The notes below the pieces were generated by a model. That model made no database searches and had not been told where the DNA came from. It was given only the letters and a program-made list of their open reading frames with translations. Source: UBA7488 sp964414185 (GTDB lineage Bacteria > Pseudomonadota > Alphaproteobacteria > CAAHEQ01 > UBA3637). From it: a DNA stretch of 64,000 nt. The DNA lies in contig CAYPVK010000006.1 in assembly GCA_964414185.1 (NCBI GenBank), positions 34,208-98,207 of the forward strand, in the 5' to 3' direction. Position numbers and translations under genes: made by a program. Positions 18,457 to 26,260 of the stretch are shown here, piece after piece (position 1 is the first letter of the stretch; each line of letters begins with the position of its first letter).

Positions 18457-18582
18457 TAAGCTTGATTTTTGCAAGGATGAAAATCCTTACGGATGAAGGT
18501 TGTTTTAAACACAATTTAATATGAAATCGAGTGTTTATATTGTCAAAAATATAGACATCTGATTTAAAAGAAAGGGTATTTT

Positions 18583-19191
18583 ATGAAAAAAACACTTTTT
18601 ACCGCGTTGATTTTGGCAATCTTTGTTTCATTTAACGTTAATGCCAAACAGGCCGTTATTCGCGAATTGCCCGAACCTGTTAAAACCGGAGGCAAACCGT
18701 TAATGGAAGTTATATCGGCGCGCAAAACGGACAGGTCTTTTTCAACCCGTTCATTGGATGTGCAAACGCTCAGCAATATTTTGTATGCGGCTTGGGGTAT
18801 TTCTCATGATGGTAAACGGACAATCCCGACATCTCAAAATCAACAAAATTTATCGGTGTATGCCGTGATGGCAGACGGCATATGGAAATATAATGCGGAA
18901 GAAAATGCTTTGGAAATGATAGCCGATACGGATGCGCGCCCGTTATTTGAAACTCAAGATTTTGTTAAAGGTGCACCGCTGATTTTGGTTTATGTCGGCA
19001 CGGATGCGAAAAATTCGCCGATGCATGCGGGGTCCGCCTATCAAAATGTCGGATTATATGCGGCTTCGTACGGGCTGAATAATGTCGTCAGAGGGTATTT
19101 TGACCGGGTTAAGGCGGCCGAAGCATTGGGATTGCAAAATGATGAACAGGTTATTATATCCCAAGTCGTCGGTTGGAAATTAAATGATTGA
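18583..19191 (+). CDS. Exported nitroreductase-family protein (SagB-like)
   Basis: 202 residues with a Sec signal peptide (MKKTLFTALILAIFVSFNVNAK, cleaved near residue 21). The mature part is a nitroreductase fold: ISARKTDRSFSTRSLDVQTLSNILYAAWGI is the N-terminal FMN-phosphate-binding region, SQNQQNLSVYAV the middle strand, and SAYQNVGLYAASYGL...QVVGWK the C-terminal FMN loop and dimer helix. Family enzymes use FMN to reduce or oxidise small molecules. Export of a flavin nitroreductase is unusual because FMN and NAD(P)H are cytoplasmic. Its last 8 bases overlap the start of the glycosyltransferase gene, so the two are co-translated. Confidence 0.8.
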   Translation: MKKTLFTALILAIFVSFNVNAKQAVIRELPEPVKTGGKPLMEVISARKTDRSFSTRSLDVQTLSNILYAAWGISHDGKRTIPTSQNQQNLSVYAVMADGIWKYNAEENALEMIADTDARPLFETQDFVKGAPLILVYVGTDAKNSPMHAGSAYQNVGLYAASYGLNNVVRGYFDRVKAAEALGLQNDEQVIISQVVGWKLND

Positions 19192-20278
19192 AAAACATAA
19201 AGATTCTTTCAAAAAAATGTTATCCTTTATTTATCGGGTATTAATTTTTGTTTTCTGTTTCGGAATAGGTTATTTTGCGGTAGATTCCATGAAACCGAAA
19301 ATTGCCGTTTTATATATTGCGACGGGACGTTATATTATTTTTTGGGATGGATTTTATCAAAGTGCCGAAAAAAACTTTTTGCCGAATTATAAAAAACATT
19401 ATTTTATTTTTACGGATGCCGAAACGCAAAAATTCGGTAAAAACGTCACACGCATTTATCGAAAACAACATGCGTGGCCGTATGATACGTTGGATCGTTT
19501 TGATTTGTTTGCAAGTATTGAAAATCAACTGAAAAAATACGATTATATTTATTTTTTAAATGCGAATGCCGAAGTGGTTTCCGTAGTCGGGGATGAAATT
19601 TTGCCCAGTGCCGAACAAGGGATTATGGCCGCTTGGCATCCCGGGTATTATTTGGAAAAAGACGTTGACACATATCCGTATGATCGCAATCCGAAATCTG
19701 TCGCTTATATCCCTTTCGGAAAGGGAAAATATTATGTGCAAGGCGGTTTTAACGGTGGCCGAACAAAGGATTATTTAAGATTGATTCATACCTTGAAAGA
19801 AAAAACGGCTTTGGATAAACAAAACGGCGTTATGGCACGTTGGCATGACGAATCACATTTGAATAAATATATTTTGGATAAAAATCCGTTGGTTATGCCG
19901 CCTAATTACATATGGGCGTGTTTTTCTTACGAGGTAGAAAAGATTTTTAAAGATAACATAAAAATCGTTATGCGATATAAACAAAGTCCCGAATGGGGAG
20001 GCACCGATTGGTTGCGTGGAAGAACAAACAAAAAATATAAGGAAATGACCAAAGAAAAAAAAGAAAAGTCATACTATGTACGAAGTAATTATTGGTCGGA
20101 TTATTTAATTCCGGAAGAAGGTGATTATTATTGTCGCCGTAAATCTCCGGATGAATGCGGCAAAATTAAAAAAGATAAAAACGAATTGATTATGAATTGG
20201 GATAAATGGGGTGCGGAAAAATTTATTTTTGATAAAAAGGAAAAAATTTATAAATCTGTTGAAGATAAAGATATGTGA
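19184..20278 (+). CDS. GT6 family glycosyltransferase (ABO blood-group transferase-like), membrane-anchored
   Basis: 364 residues: short basic N-terminus, one membrane helix (about residues 13-29), then a GT6 catalytic domain. Diagnostic segments are AVLYIATGRY, FYQSAEKNFLPNYKKHYFIFTD, YDYIYFLNANAEV, WHPGYY, DRNPKSVAYIP, YYVQGGFNGG and ARWHDESHLNKYIL, in the same order as in mammalian A/B transferases and alpha-1,3-galactosyltransferase. The metal-binding DxD is replaced by NAN (about residues 126-128), as known for metal-independent bacterial GT6 enzymes. Members transfer GalNAc or Gal in alpha-1,3 linkage to glycan acceptors. About 60 charged residues follow the domain. Overlaps the nitroreductase stop by 8 bases. 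Confidence 0.88.
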   Translation: MIEKHKDSFKKMLSFIYRVLIFVFCFGIGYFAVDSMKPKIAVLYIATGRYIIFWDGFYQSAEKNFLPNYKKHYFIFTDAETQKFGKNVTRIYRKQHAWPYDTLDRFDLFASIENQLKKYDYIYFLNANAEVVSVVGDEILPSAEQGIMAAWHPGYYLEKDVDTYPYDRNPKSVAYIPFGKGKYYVQGGFNGGRTKDYLRLIHTLKEKTALDKQNGVMARWHDESHLNKYILDKNPLVMPPNYIWACFSYEVEKIFKDNIKIVMRYKQSPEWGGTDWLRGRTNKKYKEMTKEKKEKSYYVRSNYWSDYLIPEEGDYYCRRKSPDECGKIKKDKNELIMNWDKWGAEKFIFDKKEKIYKSVEDKDM

Positions 20279-20428
20279 TATTTTTTGTTGCATGTATAAT
20301 TGATTTGATGATTCAACTTGCTCAGTCATATTTTTATAAAAAAATAAAGTGGATTTATCAAAAAATATCGGTGCATGTGATTATTTTCCGATATCATGAT
20401 TATTTTCGTACTTGACAGGCAGGGGTAA

Positions 20429-21568
20429 ATGTGGTTACCTTTAGGGAAAAATTCGGTTACCTTTATAAAAAAACGTAATTACCTTTATAAAAAAAACACG
20501 GTTGCTTTTAGGGAAAAATTCGTACAGGAGATTTATGCATGGCAAACATTACCCCCCCCACCACACACACACACGCGCGGAGATAAAAATAACACCTTTT
20601 CAAATACTTATAACAAACACTTGCAACATTGTGCCGGCATAAATAAAATCTTTAAAAAATATAAAATTAACGCCGCAAAAGCAGCATCTTGTTCAGGACG
20701 CTCCATGGTGGAAATGTTGGGCGTCTTGGCTCTCTTGGGTGTCTTGACCATCTCTTCTTTAATAACTTACCGATACACATTGGATAAACACAACGCAAAT
20801 ATCGCTTTGGATGAGGTTGCTCGCAGACAAGTCGTCTTAGACTCTCAAACGGTTGCGGGGCACAATTTAAATTTAGACGAATTCCCTCAAAATACACAAA
20901 ACGGTTATCCCGTCTCTTTTAAAATACCTGACGATAATAAATCTTTTTACATCATCAGGTTGGAAAATATCCCAAAAGGCGTTTGTAATCACATCGTAAC
21001 TTCAAATTTCCCGGCAATAATTCTCGTAAACGAAAAAATCATTTCCAATCAAAACAATTGTAAACAAAACAATATATTAGATTTTATATTCAATATTAAC
21101 TCGGATTGGTGCAAATCAAAAAATGAACAAGGCGAATGTTGCGATGCAAACGGATTGTGTTGCCCGCCGGATAAACCTTTGATTGACAGCTCAGGTAAAT
21201 GTACATCTTGCTATGGGGCTCAAACCATCAATGTCAAAGATTATGAATATACCTGCGACAGATGCTCGAACCGAGATTTGGTCAATAATACTTGGTGTTC
21301 TTTAGAATGCCCCGATGGCACTTATCGGACGATTTACGGCGGGTGTATTTCATGCGATACAGTCACCCAACAAACCGTTGAAGATACTCCCGAAAATATT
21401 GCTAAAATTTTGGCATGCCCGAATATGGTTTTGGGATATCAATACAGTACCTTAATTGCGACACATTGTGATTCTACGACACAAACTGCTACCGTCAAAG
21501 ATTATGAATATACCTGCGACAGATGCTCCAATCGTGAATTGGTTGGCGATACATGCGTGTTAAAGTAA
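20429..21568 (+). CDS. Cysteine-rich prepilin-like protein behind simple-sequence repeats; start uncertain
   Basis: The open frame encodes up to 379 residues. A prepilin cleavage motif CSG|RSMVEMLGVLALLG lies near residue 90, so about 90 residues would precede the mature protein if translation begins at 20429 (AGGGG four bases upstream). That is much longer than a normal leader. A better start signal, AGGAG plus ATG at 20535, is out of frame by one base because of a C8 tract (20552-20559) and a CA repeat. The mature part has a pilin alpha-helix, then a Cys-rich region (CCDANGLCCPPDKP, CTSCYGA) and two copies of VKDYEYTCDRCSNR near residues 268 and 356. Probably surface-exposed or pilus-associated; no function can be given. 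Confidence 0.62.
   Translation: MWLPLGKNSVTFIKKRNYLYKKNTVAFREKFVQEIYAWQTLPPPPHTHTRGDKNNTFSNTYNKHLQHCAGINKIFKKYKINAAKAASCSGRSMVEMLGVLALLGVLTISSLITYRYTLDKHNANIALDEVARRQVVLDSQTVAGHNLNLDEFPQNTQNGYPVSFKIPDDNKSFYIIRLENIPKGVCNHIVTSNFPAIILVNEKIISNQNNCKQNNILDFIFNINSDWCKSKNEQGECCDANGLCCPPDKPLIDSSGKCTSCYGAQTINVKDYEYTCDRCSNRDLVNNTWCSLECPDGTYRTIYGGCISCDTVTQQTVEDTPENIAKILACPNMVLGYQYSTLIATHCDSTTQTATVKDYEYTCDRCSNRELVGDTCVLK
20433..20522 (+). repeat. Four imperfect 22-23 bp tandem repeats before a prepilin-like gene
   Basis: Units begin at 20433, 20455, 20477 and 20500. The core is GGTTACCTTTAxxxAAAAA; units 1 and 4 share GGGAAAAATTCG, and units 2 and 3 share TATAAAAAAA. The period of about two helical turns would place each copy on the same face of the DNA. 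Confidence 0.7.
20535..20579 (+). repeat. C8 homopolymer and (CA)6 microsatellite at the prepilin gene start
   Basis: C8 at 20552-20559, then (CA)6 at 20562-20573 running into CGCGCG: an alternating purine-pyrimidine stretch of about 18 bases with Z-DNA potential. The well-placed ATG at 20535 enters the prepilin frame if one C is gained or one CA is lost. Slippage of such tracts is the classical mechanism of translational phase variation. Confidence 0.6.
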
Positions 21569-21669
21569 GTTTTTATTGAGATTTTTTTGTTTTTGATGAA
21601 GATTCGGGTAAATAAAGCGCGAAATATATATATTCCTTGTTTATGCTGTGACTTCTTCATTAAAAATAT

Positions 21670-22140
21670 CTATTTTGTTTTGGATATTTGTTTTGTGCAG
21701 ATGCGCGGTTTTAAATATAATAACGCTTGTGCATAAGTTTCTTTGTCTAAATCCCGATAACGCACATAGTTAAATTTTTTGCGCAATTCAGCATAGATGG
21801 TGTTGTAATGCTTATTTTCACATTTAGCGATTGCATGAACCGTATTTTTGTAGTTTTGTGCTTCTTTCTCAGAAATTGTGTTCGTAAAATGAGGGGTGCC
21901 GGCAATGGTCAGTGTTTGTTGCGGTTTATAGAATGAAATTATACAAACGGCGCATATAAAGGCAACGATAATTATAAACGTGGATAAGAACAAATAAAAA
22001 GCATTCAATGTAAAATTGTAATTGCGGATATTCAAATTTTGCGGCAGCGGAGTTTCCTGCGGTCGGTCTTCTTTGACGGGATTGACTTTTACGCGATCCA
22101 AAAAGTACATAACCTTGTTGACATTTTCGTTATCGGACAT
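21670..22140 (-). CDS. Single-pass membrane protein of unknown function
   Basis: 156 residues: a soluble N-terminus of about 46 residues, one hydrophobic helix at about 47-70 (AFYLFLSTFIIIVAFICAVCII), then a basic, lysine- and tyrosine-rich C-terminus of about 85 residues with Cys near 106 and 148. No signal peptide and no recognised family. It stands alone, 83 bases downstream of an XRE regulator gene on the same strand; a regulatory link is possible but not shown. Confidence 0.6.
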   Translation of the reverse strand: MSDNENVNKVMYFLDRVKVNPVKEDRPQETPLPQNLNIRNYNFTLNAFYLFLSTFIIIVAFICAVCIISFYKPQQTLTIAGTPHFTNTISEKEAQNYKNTVHAIAKCENKHYNTIYAELRKKFNYVRYRDLDKETYAQALLYLKPRICTKQISKTK

Positions 22141-22222
22141 ATTTTACCTTTCCTTAAACTTTAGTATATCATACGTTACATATTTTGATATGTCAACAAA
22201 TTGTTATATAAAAAAGCCATGA

Positions 22223-22657
22223 TTATGATGTTTTTCTGAGTTTATACATAAATTCGGATAATGCGTAAATTTCGGCTTCGCGCTTTTCTTCCGGCACATC
22301 AAGCACTTGATCATATAAAGCAAATGCCAAATTGACTTTGTCGGCCGGTTCCATAATGTAATTTTTTTTCTTCAGCCATTTTTCAAGAGCCGTAAATACG
22401 TCAATAAGCGAAGATTTATTGATATTGTGCGTTTTGTCCACGTCATTAAAATACATTTCGTCAAGGGAAGCGTCATAAATTTGGCAAAATTTAACCAAAT
22501 TTCCCAAGCTTAAGCGGTTCCGCCCCGTTAAAATATAGTTCATGGCGGTTGTCGACATGCCTAATTTTGCGGCAGCTTCATTGAAACGGTCACCTTTTTC
22601 AAGGATAATCTTCCGCACGTAATCGCCATATTGCATATTTGTTTTCTCTTTTTTCAT
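22223..22657 (-). CDS. XRE-family helix-turn-helix transcriptional regulator
   Basis: 144 residues. The N-terminal helix-turn-helix is DRFNEAAAKLGMSTTAMNYILTGRNRLSLGNLVKFCQIYD (about 22-62), with the usual GxS/GR features. The C-terminal 75 residues are helical and charged, probably a dimerisation region. Translation could start at 22657 (MKKEKTN) or at the internal Met eight residues on. A 19-bp inverted repeat and a small divergent gene lie upstream, as expected of an autoregulated repressor. Confidence 0.8.
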   Translation of the reverse strand: MKKEKTNMQYGDYVRKIILEKGDRFNEAAAKLGMSTTAMNYILTGRNRLSLGNLVKFCQIYDASLDEMYFNDVDKTHNINKSSLIDVFTALEKWLKKKNYIMEPADKVNLAFALYDQVLDVPEEKREAEIYALSEFMYKLRKTS

Positions 22658-22725
22658 ATGGTTAATCTACATCATTTTATATGATAAATCAATATAACAA
22701 TTTTTTATAAGATTTATCTTGACTA

Positions 22726-22744
22726 ATATAACATATTGTTGTAT
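22726..22744. promoter_or_regulatory. Candidate operator between divergent genes
   Basis: ATATAACA-TAT-TGTTGTAT is a near-perfect inverted repeat (one mismatch pair) just downstream of a TTGACT hexamer, in the gap between the XRE regulator and the small plus-strand gene. A half-site-like ATATAACA recurs at 22692. Assignment to this regulator is inferred from position. Confidence 0.4.
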
Positions 22745-22859
22745 TTCTGTAAAGGGAAGATTACAATAGTATGCAAATATTCTTCCTTTTTGTACGAAAT
22801 TTAACGATTTTATATGGCAAAGATATGACTGTGACTAAAATTTTCAGGGGGAAATAAGC

Positions 22860-23033
22860 ATGTTAGGGAAGAAAAAAAAGATTCAACTTTCAAAGCAAAT
22901 TAATTTTACAGAAGCTTGGGGCATTATCAAAGATGCTGCCCGTAACCGTAATCATGCCCATAATATTAAGGATGTCGAAAACAAAATCGCTCTTATTCAA
23001 GCCTATTTACTCAGAAATGGCGTTATTAAATGA
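22860..23033 (+). CDS. Small hypothetical protein, 57 residues
   Basis: ATG at 22860 preceded by a strong AGGGGG seven bases upstream. The product MLGKKKKIQLSKQINFTEAW... is basic, with a helical, amphipathic second half (VENKIALIQAYLLRNG), and ends at TGA 23031. It is divergent from the XRE regulator and converges with the GT2 gene six bases away. The Shine-Dalgarno and clean start support it as real; no family was recognised. Confidence 0.55.
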   Translation: MLGKKKKIQLSKQINFTEAWGIIKDAARNRNHAHNIKDVENKIALIQAYLLRNGVIK

Positions 23034-23038
23034 GCAAA

Positions 23039-23971
23039 TCAATCTTTAGTCAAATCGTTTCTACAGCCGTGTTTTGAAATCAACCTTCGCAAAGACGGCA
23101 CGTCAATATCTACCCGATTTTGACGGGCGGCTTGCCCCAGTTGAATTAAAATATAACAAAATCCGTCGGCGGTCGGTTTTAATTTGTCAATCTCCATATA
23201 CGGTGCTAACGTGTCCATGACGAAACGGTTATGGGAATCGGCTTGTTCGGCATGGTATCCGGATGTTTTAAGGCTTTTGACGGAATAAATAAGCAACGGG
23301 TTGCCCAAATTCAAGATTTTACCGTCTTTAACGGCGATTTGGTGAAAAAAGTCCGTATCTTCGGATGACGGATATTTATTGTTGTAACGAATGCCGTGTT
23401 TATTTAAAAAATCGCGACGTATCATTGTTGTCGGGTGCAAAACGGGTACGCGAATATAGCTGATAATTTTTGCGGTTTCGGGCGTTGCCGGACCGCCCAT
23501 GCGCAAAATTTTATTTTCGCGCGTGATATAAGCGCTGCCCAAAACAGTTATATCCGGATGCGTGTCCAAATAACGCGTTTGGGCTTCCAAACGATATGGC
23601 AATGACAAATCATCGTCGTCCATGCGGGCGATATATTTGCCTTTTGCAAAATCCAATCCTTGGTTTAAACTGTCAACCAAACCTCTGTTGGTTTTGTTTT
23701 TCAGAATTTTTATTCGATTGTCTTTACGGGCATAAGCGTTTAAAACGGCATCGGTATTATCGGTTGAACCGTCATTGACAATGATAAATTCAAAATCTTT
23801 AAATGTTTGATTTAAAATGGAATCAATTGCTCCCGGCAAGTAATCGGCCCGGTTAAAAGTGGACATGATAACCGACACTTCGGGCGGATTTAAATTTTTG
23901 GGGTACGCGGTACAAAATTTGCCCGAAAAACAAATATAAAGTAAAGCAAAAAAATAAAAATACTTTTTCAT
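23039..23971 (-). CDS. GT2 family glycosyltransferase with N-terminal signal sequence
   Basis: 310 residues. The N-terminus (MKKYFYFFALLYICFSGKFCTAYP) reads as a signal peptide or signal anchor. The GT-A domain follows: VSVIMSTFNRADYLPGAIDSILNQTFKDFEFIIVNDGSTDNT (residues about 33-74) is the nucleotide-sugar-binding GT2 motif, and KGKYIARMDDDDLSLP contains the metal-binding DDD near residue 118. HPTTMIRRDFL and NKYPSSEDTDFFHQI (ED) complete the active site. Such enzymes usually act in the cytoplasm on surface polysaccharides, so the N-terminal hydrophobic segment is odd. Acceptor and sugar unknown. Confidence 0.87.
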   Translation of the reverse strand: MKKYFYFFALLYICFSGKFCTAYPKNLNPPEVSVIMSTFNRADYLPGAIDSILNQTFKDFEFIIVNDGSTDNTDAVLNAYARKDNRIKILKNKTNRGLVDSLNQGLDFAKGKYIARMDDDDLSLPYRLEAQTRYLDTHPDITVLGSAYITRENKILRMGGPATPETAKIISYIRVPVLHPTTMIRRDFLNKHGIRYNNKYPSSEDTDFFHQIAVKDGKILNLGNPLLIYSVKSLKTSGYHAEQADSHNRFVMDTLAPYMEIDKLKPTADGFCYILIQLGQAARQNRVDIDVPSLRRLISKHGCRNDLTKD

Positions 23972-24120
23972 GCCGGATGTGTTTTTATCAATATTATGAT
24001 TGTACGTTACAACATAACGAATTATTGTTTATTATGCAACCGGAAAAATTCAAATGTACTCTTTGCTCTTGTAATTAAAAAAATACAACTTATTTTTTAT
24101 AAATAGGGAGGGGTAAGTAA

Positions 24121-25041
24121 ATGGATTTAACCAATATAAAATGGTATTTTTTAGCCGTTTTAGGGGTCTTTTTTTGGAGTTTTAACGTCATTGTGTCGCG
24201 TTATTTGACGGGTGTTTTATTTCCATGGCAAATTGCTTTTTTCAGATGGTTGATTGCCGCGTTGATTTTATTGCCGTTTACGTATAAGGACATTTGGGAA
24301 CATCGGCGGATTTATTTAAAACATTGGAAATGGGTATTGGCATTATCGTTTTTCGGCATATCTTTGTCCAATACGTTTGTTTATATTGCCGGATATACCG
24401 TAACGGCGGTTGAAATGTCTCTTATACAAGTAACGGGACCGATTTTTTTAATTGTGTTTTCCCGTTTGGCCGGCATTATTACGATTTCAAATAAACAACG
24501 GTTCGGGCTGCTGTTATGCATGATCGGGGTTATAACGATTATATTGCACGGACGGTTTATGGATCTTGAAAAATTGCATCTTGAAATCGGCGATTTTTGG
24601 ATGTTGATGACGGCCGTCACTTTTGGATATTACAGTTATTTGATGACGAAAAAACCGACGGAAGTCGGACAAATGTCATTGTTGTCTTTGACGGTTGTTT
24701 TGGGTACGATTATTTGTATCCCGCCGTTTATTTACGATACTGTTTTAAATCCGTTGACAAGTGAGAATGTCAATCTGACAACTTTCCTGATTATGATTTA
24801 CATGGGGTTGTTTAATTCGGTGTTGGCATACCTGTGTTGGAACACGGCACTTGACAAACTTGACAGCATTAAAGTGGGGATGGTGTATTACTTGATGCCG
24901 GTATTCAGCACGATTGAAGCGTACTTTATTTTAAATGAAGAAATTTATACGGCGCAATTATGGGGCGGTATTTTGATTTTGATCGGAATTTTTCTGACCA
25001 ATCAAAAAAAGCCTCGAAAACTTATTTTCGAAAGGCCTTAA
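24121..25041 (+). CDS. EamA/DMT-superfamily transporter
   Basis: 306 residues with ten hydrophobic segments in two EamA repeats (about 5-140 and 150-295). Typical features are FFWSFNVIVSRYL in helix 1, PWQIAFFRWLIAALILLPF in helix 2, and in the second half LAYLCWNTALDKL and VYYLMPVFSTIEAYFILNEEI. Family members export amino acids, metabolites or drugs from the cytoplasm; the substrate is not predictable. A strong GGGAGGGG Shine-Dalgarno lies upstream. The codons around the stop form a hairpin (25011-25041). Confidence 0.9.
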   Translation: MDLTNIKWYFLAVLGVFFWSFNVIVSRYLTGVLFPWQIAFFRWLIAALILLPFTYKDIWEHRRIYLKHWKWVLALSFFGISLSNTFVYIAGYTVTAVEMSLIQVTGPIFLIVFSRLAGIITISNKQRFGLLLCMIGVITIILHGRFMDLEKLHLEIGDFWMLMTAVTFGYYSYLMTKKPTEVGQMSLLSLTVVLGTIICIPPFIYDTVLNPLTSENVNLTTFLIMIYMGLFNSVLAYLCWNTALDKLDSIKVGMVYYLMPVFSTIEAYFILNEEIYTAQLWGGILILIGIFLTNQKKPRKLIFERP

Positions 25042-25115
25042 TGCCCATCTTACGTATATAATTTTTAATAAAATATTGTATTTTTAAATCTGAAAACTTA
25101 TGTCTTGTGTTAAAA

Positions 25116-25123
25116 GGGGGGGG
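25116..25123 (+). repeat. G8 homopolymer forming the Shine-Dalgarno of the efflux operon
   Basis: Eight G run from 25116 to 25123, six bases before the ATG at 25130 of the membrane fusion protein. The tract itself supplies the ribosome-binding site. An upstream ATG (25100) reads through it in the same frame, giving a 10-residue extension. Confidence 0.7.
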
Positions 25124-25129
25124 CATTAC

Positions 25130-26260
25130 ATGGCAAGAAAGCTTTTGTGGGTTTTGGGTTTGCTGATTTTGGCGGCGCTTATTTTTGTAGCCGTTCGCCA
25201 ATATGAAATTTTGCATATGCATGAACACGCGGGTGAGCAGGCGGGCGGTAAAATACAAGTTTCGGTGCAAAATGTCGTGCCTCAAAATAAAACCATACAA
25301 AAATCGTATGTCGGTTATGTCAAACCCATTAACGAAGTGAATGTCATTTCCTATATCCCGGGTTTTGTTGAAGAGGTTTATGTAACCGGCGGTCAAGAAG
25401 TGTCAGTCGGCGAACCGCTTTTTAAATTACGCCAAGACCAATATAAAGCCGATTTGGATTTGGCGGCCGCCAAGGTGGAACAAGCGCAAGCTTCCTATGA
25501 AAATGCCAAATTATTTTATGATCGGATGAAAGAAGCGGGCCGGCGCGCCATTTCAAAAACGGATTTGGATAATGCAAAAACACAATTTTTATCGGCAAAA
25601 GCCGCGTTGGCGCAATCTAAAGCCAATTTGGAATTGGCTCAGGTCAATTATGATTACACGATGATTAATGCATCCATAGACGGCATCATCGGCAATGTTA
25701 AACCGACAATCGGCGATTATGTATCACCCGATGGCAATGCTTTAATCAGCATTATCGGGTTTAATCCGATACATGTTATTTTTTCGATTTCAAACAAAGA
25801 ATATCTTACCGAAATAATCGGTACGACAGATAAGTTGTTGGACGGATGGACGGTCAAATTGAAACTGGCGGACGGTACGATTTACGGCAAGAACGGCCGG
25901 GTTAAATTCCTTAACAATGAAATATCCCCATCAACCAGTGCGCTTGGCGTTTATGTGGATTTTCCGAATGAAGACCGCGAATTGGTCGCAAATGCTTATG
26001 TCGAAGTTTTGCTTGAAAAAGAAGTCAAAGACGGCGTTTTTATTGCTCAGAATTTAGTTAATTTAGAACCCGACGGTGCTTATGTGTACGTGCTGGATGC
26101 CCAAAACAGAATTGAAAAAATTCCCGTTCAAGTCGGTATCAGTGTCGGTAATGAATATTGGATTAAAGACGGGTTAAAGCCGGGGCAACGTTTGATAACG
26201 GATAAAGTCAGTACGCAAATGGTCGGAAAACCGGCTGTCATTAAAGGGATGGGCGCATGA
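25130..26260 (+). CDS. RND efflux periplasmic adaptor (membrane fusion protein)
   Basis: 376 residues. An N-terminal membrane anchor (LLWVLGLLILAALIFVAV) is followed by the first half of the lipoyl domain (GYVKPINEVNVISYIPGFVEEVYVTGGQEVSVGEPLFKL), an alpha-helical coiled-coil hairpin (about residues 100-165, ADLDLAAAKVEQAQASYENAK and LSAKAALAQSKANLELAQVNYDYT), the second lipoyl half (INASIDGIIGNVKPTIGDYV) and beta-barrel domains. Joins the inner-membrane pump to the outer-membrane channel. It has no lipobox, unlike AcrA. The start at 25130 was chosen for its position after the G-rich Shine-Dalgarno. Overlaps the pump gene by 4 bases (ATGA). Confidence 0.93.
   Translation: MARKLLWVLGLLILAALIFVAVRQYEILHMHEHAGEQAGGKIQVSVQNVVPQNKTIQKSYVGYVKPINEVNVISYIPGFVEEVYVTGGQEVSVGEPLFKLRQDQYKADLDLAAAKVEQAQASYENAKLFYDRMKEAGRRAISKTDLDNAKTQFLSAKAALAQSKANLELAQVNYDYTMINASIDGIIGNVKPTIGDYVSPDGNALISIIGFNPIHVIFSISNKEYLTEIIGTTDKLLDGWTVKLKLADGTIYGKNGRVKFLNNEISPSTSALGVYVDFPNEDRELVANAYVEVLLEKEVKDGVFIAQNLVNLEPDGAYVYVLDAQNRIEKIPVQVGISVGNEYWIKDGLKPGQRLITDKVSTQMVGKPAVIKGMGA

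Noticed and set aside
25011..25041. Terminator at the end of the DMT transporter gene
   Set aside because: A hairpin exists, but the T-run is on the minus strand, where no gene ends; it may only reflect the coding sequence.
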